Shown in pieces: positions 6,093 to 6,374 of a DNA stretch of 6,374 nt (the stretch's first letter is position 1; every line of letters begins with the position of its first letter). Under the pieces are notes generated by a model. It did no database searches. It had not been told where the DNA came from and was given only the letters and a program-made list of their open reading frames with translations. Location: positions 1 to 6,374 of the forward strand of contig CAZSGN010000170.1 in assembly GCA_964606415.1 (NCBI GenBank). The letters run 5' to 3'. The stretch is from CAZSGN01 sp964606415. GTDB taxonomy: Bacteria > Bacteroidota > Bacteroidia > Bacteroidales > JBBRXJ01. The position numbers were made by a program, and so were the translations under genes.

Positions 6093-6171
6093 TGTCCGGT
6101 AATTTTTTGTTGAACAAATTGCAACCATGAGCAAAAGTACAAATTTTAACGGACAGCCCCTATTTAATTAG
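6093..6171 (+). pseudogene. Truncated left end of an IS4-type (DUF4372) insertion sequence with transposase start
   Basis: An ATG at 6127 opens a frame reading MSKSTNFNGQPLFN followed by TAG at 6169-6171. This matches the N-terminus I know from Bacteroidota IS4-family transposases with a DUF4372 domain, which begin like MSKST.F.GQP.F.QLL. Only 14 codons remain; no further transposase sequence follows. The upstream TGTCCGGTAA is taken as the IS terminal sequence. The segment 6093-6110 can pair with 6139-6155 (ACAAATTTTAACGGACA) in codons 5-10, placing the start codon in the enclosed loop; a smaller palindrome TTTGTT-G-AACAAA (6106-6118) lies inside. It is a dead IS fragment. Confidence 0.6.
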
Positions 6172-6184
6172 CTGTTGAGACAGA

Positions 6185-6211
6185 TTGTTATTCTGAATGT
6201 AGCGAGGATTC
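6185..6211. repeat. Short dispersed-repeat-like sequence (TTCTGAATGTAGCGAGGATT)
   Basis: TTGTTATTCTGAATGTAGCGAGGATT resembles the CATTCTGAAyGnAGCGAAGAATCT repeat that I recall as widely scattered in intergenic DNA of Bacteroidota. There is no second copy in this window, so the assignment rests on memory of the motif only. Confidence 0.35.
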
Positions 6212-6245
6212 ATATTTTAATATTATCCATAAAACTTTTTATCGG

Positions 6246-6297
6246 ATAACAATATTTTTTTAATATTCATGAAAGCCCGAAGGGCTGATATTGTTAT
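6246..6297. repeat. Palindromic unit: GCCCGAAGGGC hairpin inside a 10-bp inverted repeat
   Basis: AGCCCGAAGGGCT (6274-6286) is a 5-bp stem with a GAA loop. It is enclosed by a second inverted repeat, ATAACAATAT (6246-6255) and ATATTGTTAT (6288-6297). The core CCCGAAGGG is shared with 701-709, 6324-6332 and 6364-6372. Confidence 0.6.
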
Positions 6298-6321
6298 AGC
6301 TAAATGTTCAAATTGAGGGAA

Positions 6322-6374
6322 ACCCCGAAGGGGTGAAACTATTCCATTATCCAATTATTTCACCCCTTCGGGGT
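6322..6374. repeat. Paired palindromes ACCCCGAAGGGGT in opposite orientation (cut by window end)
   Basis: ACCCCGAAGGGGTGAAA (6322-6338) and TTTCACCCCTTCGGGGT (6358-6374) are perfect 17-base inverted repeats. Each arm also contains its own palindrome ACCCC-GAA-GGGGT (or TTC). Nineteen AT-rich bases separate them. Two hairpins or one long hairpin can form, a layout like paired REP/BIME units. The right copy touches the window end, so the array may continue. Confidence 0.7.

Larger units (their letters stand above)
5805..6374. other. Gene-free interval filled with repeat and IS debris
   Basis: No intact gene is seen in these 570 bases. In order it contains: 5805-5880 nothing recognised; 5893-5927 a hairpin repeat related to copies A and B; 5928-6089 an element with terminal inverted repeats; 6093-6171 the left end of an IS4-type element with a truncated transposase start; 6185-6211 a short repeat-like stretch; 6246-6374 GC-rich palindromes cut by the window end. 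Confidence 0.65.

Noticed and set aside
6246..6374. CRISPR array
   Set aside because: The units are short palindromes of differing sequence and irregular spacing, with no equal-length spacers and no cas gene.

Overview
The window looks like chromosomal DNA of a member of the Bacteroidota, probably a Bacteroidales/Marinilabiliales-type anaerobe or facultative anaerobe. The evidence is an AT-rich sequence without Shine-Dalgarno boxes, TAnnTTTG-type -7 promoter boxes, a Bacteroidota-type Rex, a lipoprotein sulfatase, a Bacteroidota-style membrane protein with a TLKRIWG-type N-terminal domain, and the start of a DUF4372-type IS4 transposase. Species cannot be named from the sequence.

Layout: (1) 1-304, minus strand: first 101 codons of rex, the NADH-sensing redox repressor, cut by the window edge. 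(2) 305-795: no gene; a perfect inverted repeat upstream of rex, a 191-bp repeat element (copy A) and a candidate proA terminator. (3) 796-2103, minus: intact proA (gamma-glutamyl phosphate reductase, proline synthesis). (4) 2181-3602, minus: an Omp85/BamA-like outer-membrane protein (signal peptide, one POTRA domain, beta-barrel with an RGY lid-loop motif). Its long open frame has no ATG, GTG or TTG in the first 265 codons, and the best start is a CTG. (5) 3603-4088: no gene; a second repeat element (copy B) and a good promoter for the next locus. (6) 4089-5804, plus: a decayed two-gene unit. A lipoprotein sulfatase has lost its whole middle, including the catalytic site. Overlapping its stop codon, a 444-codon membrane-anchored protein is broken by two 1-nt frameshifts. 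(7) 5805-6374: no intact gene; stacked repeat debris: a hairpin repeat related to A and B, a 162-bp element with terminal inverted repeats and a candidate 4-bp target duplication, the truncated left end of an IS4-type insertion sequence, and GC-rich palindromes with the core CCCGAAGGG.

Housekeeping genes (rex, proA) are intact, while the accessory part is degraded and rich in non-autonomous repeats. No complete new defence, RNA or metabolic system is visible. The points most worth checking are the start codon of the Omp85 protein, whether the frameshifts and deletion are real or assembly errors, and the repeat families.
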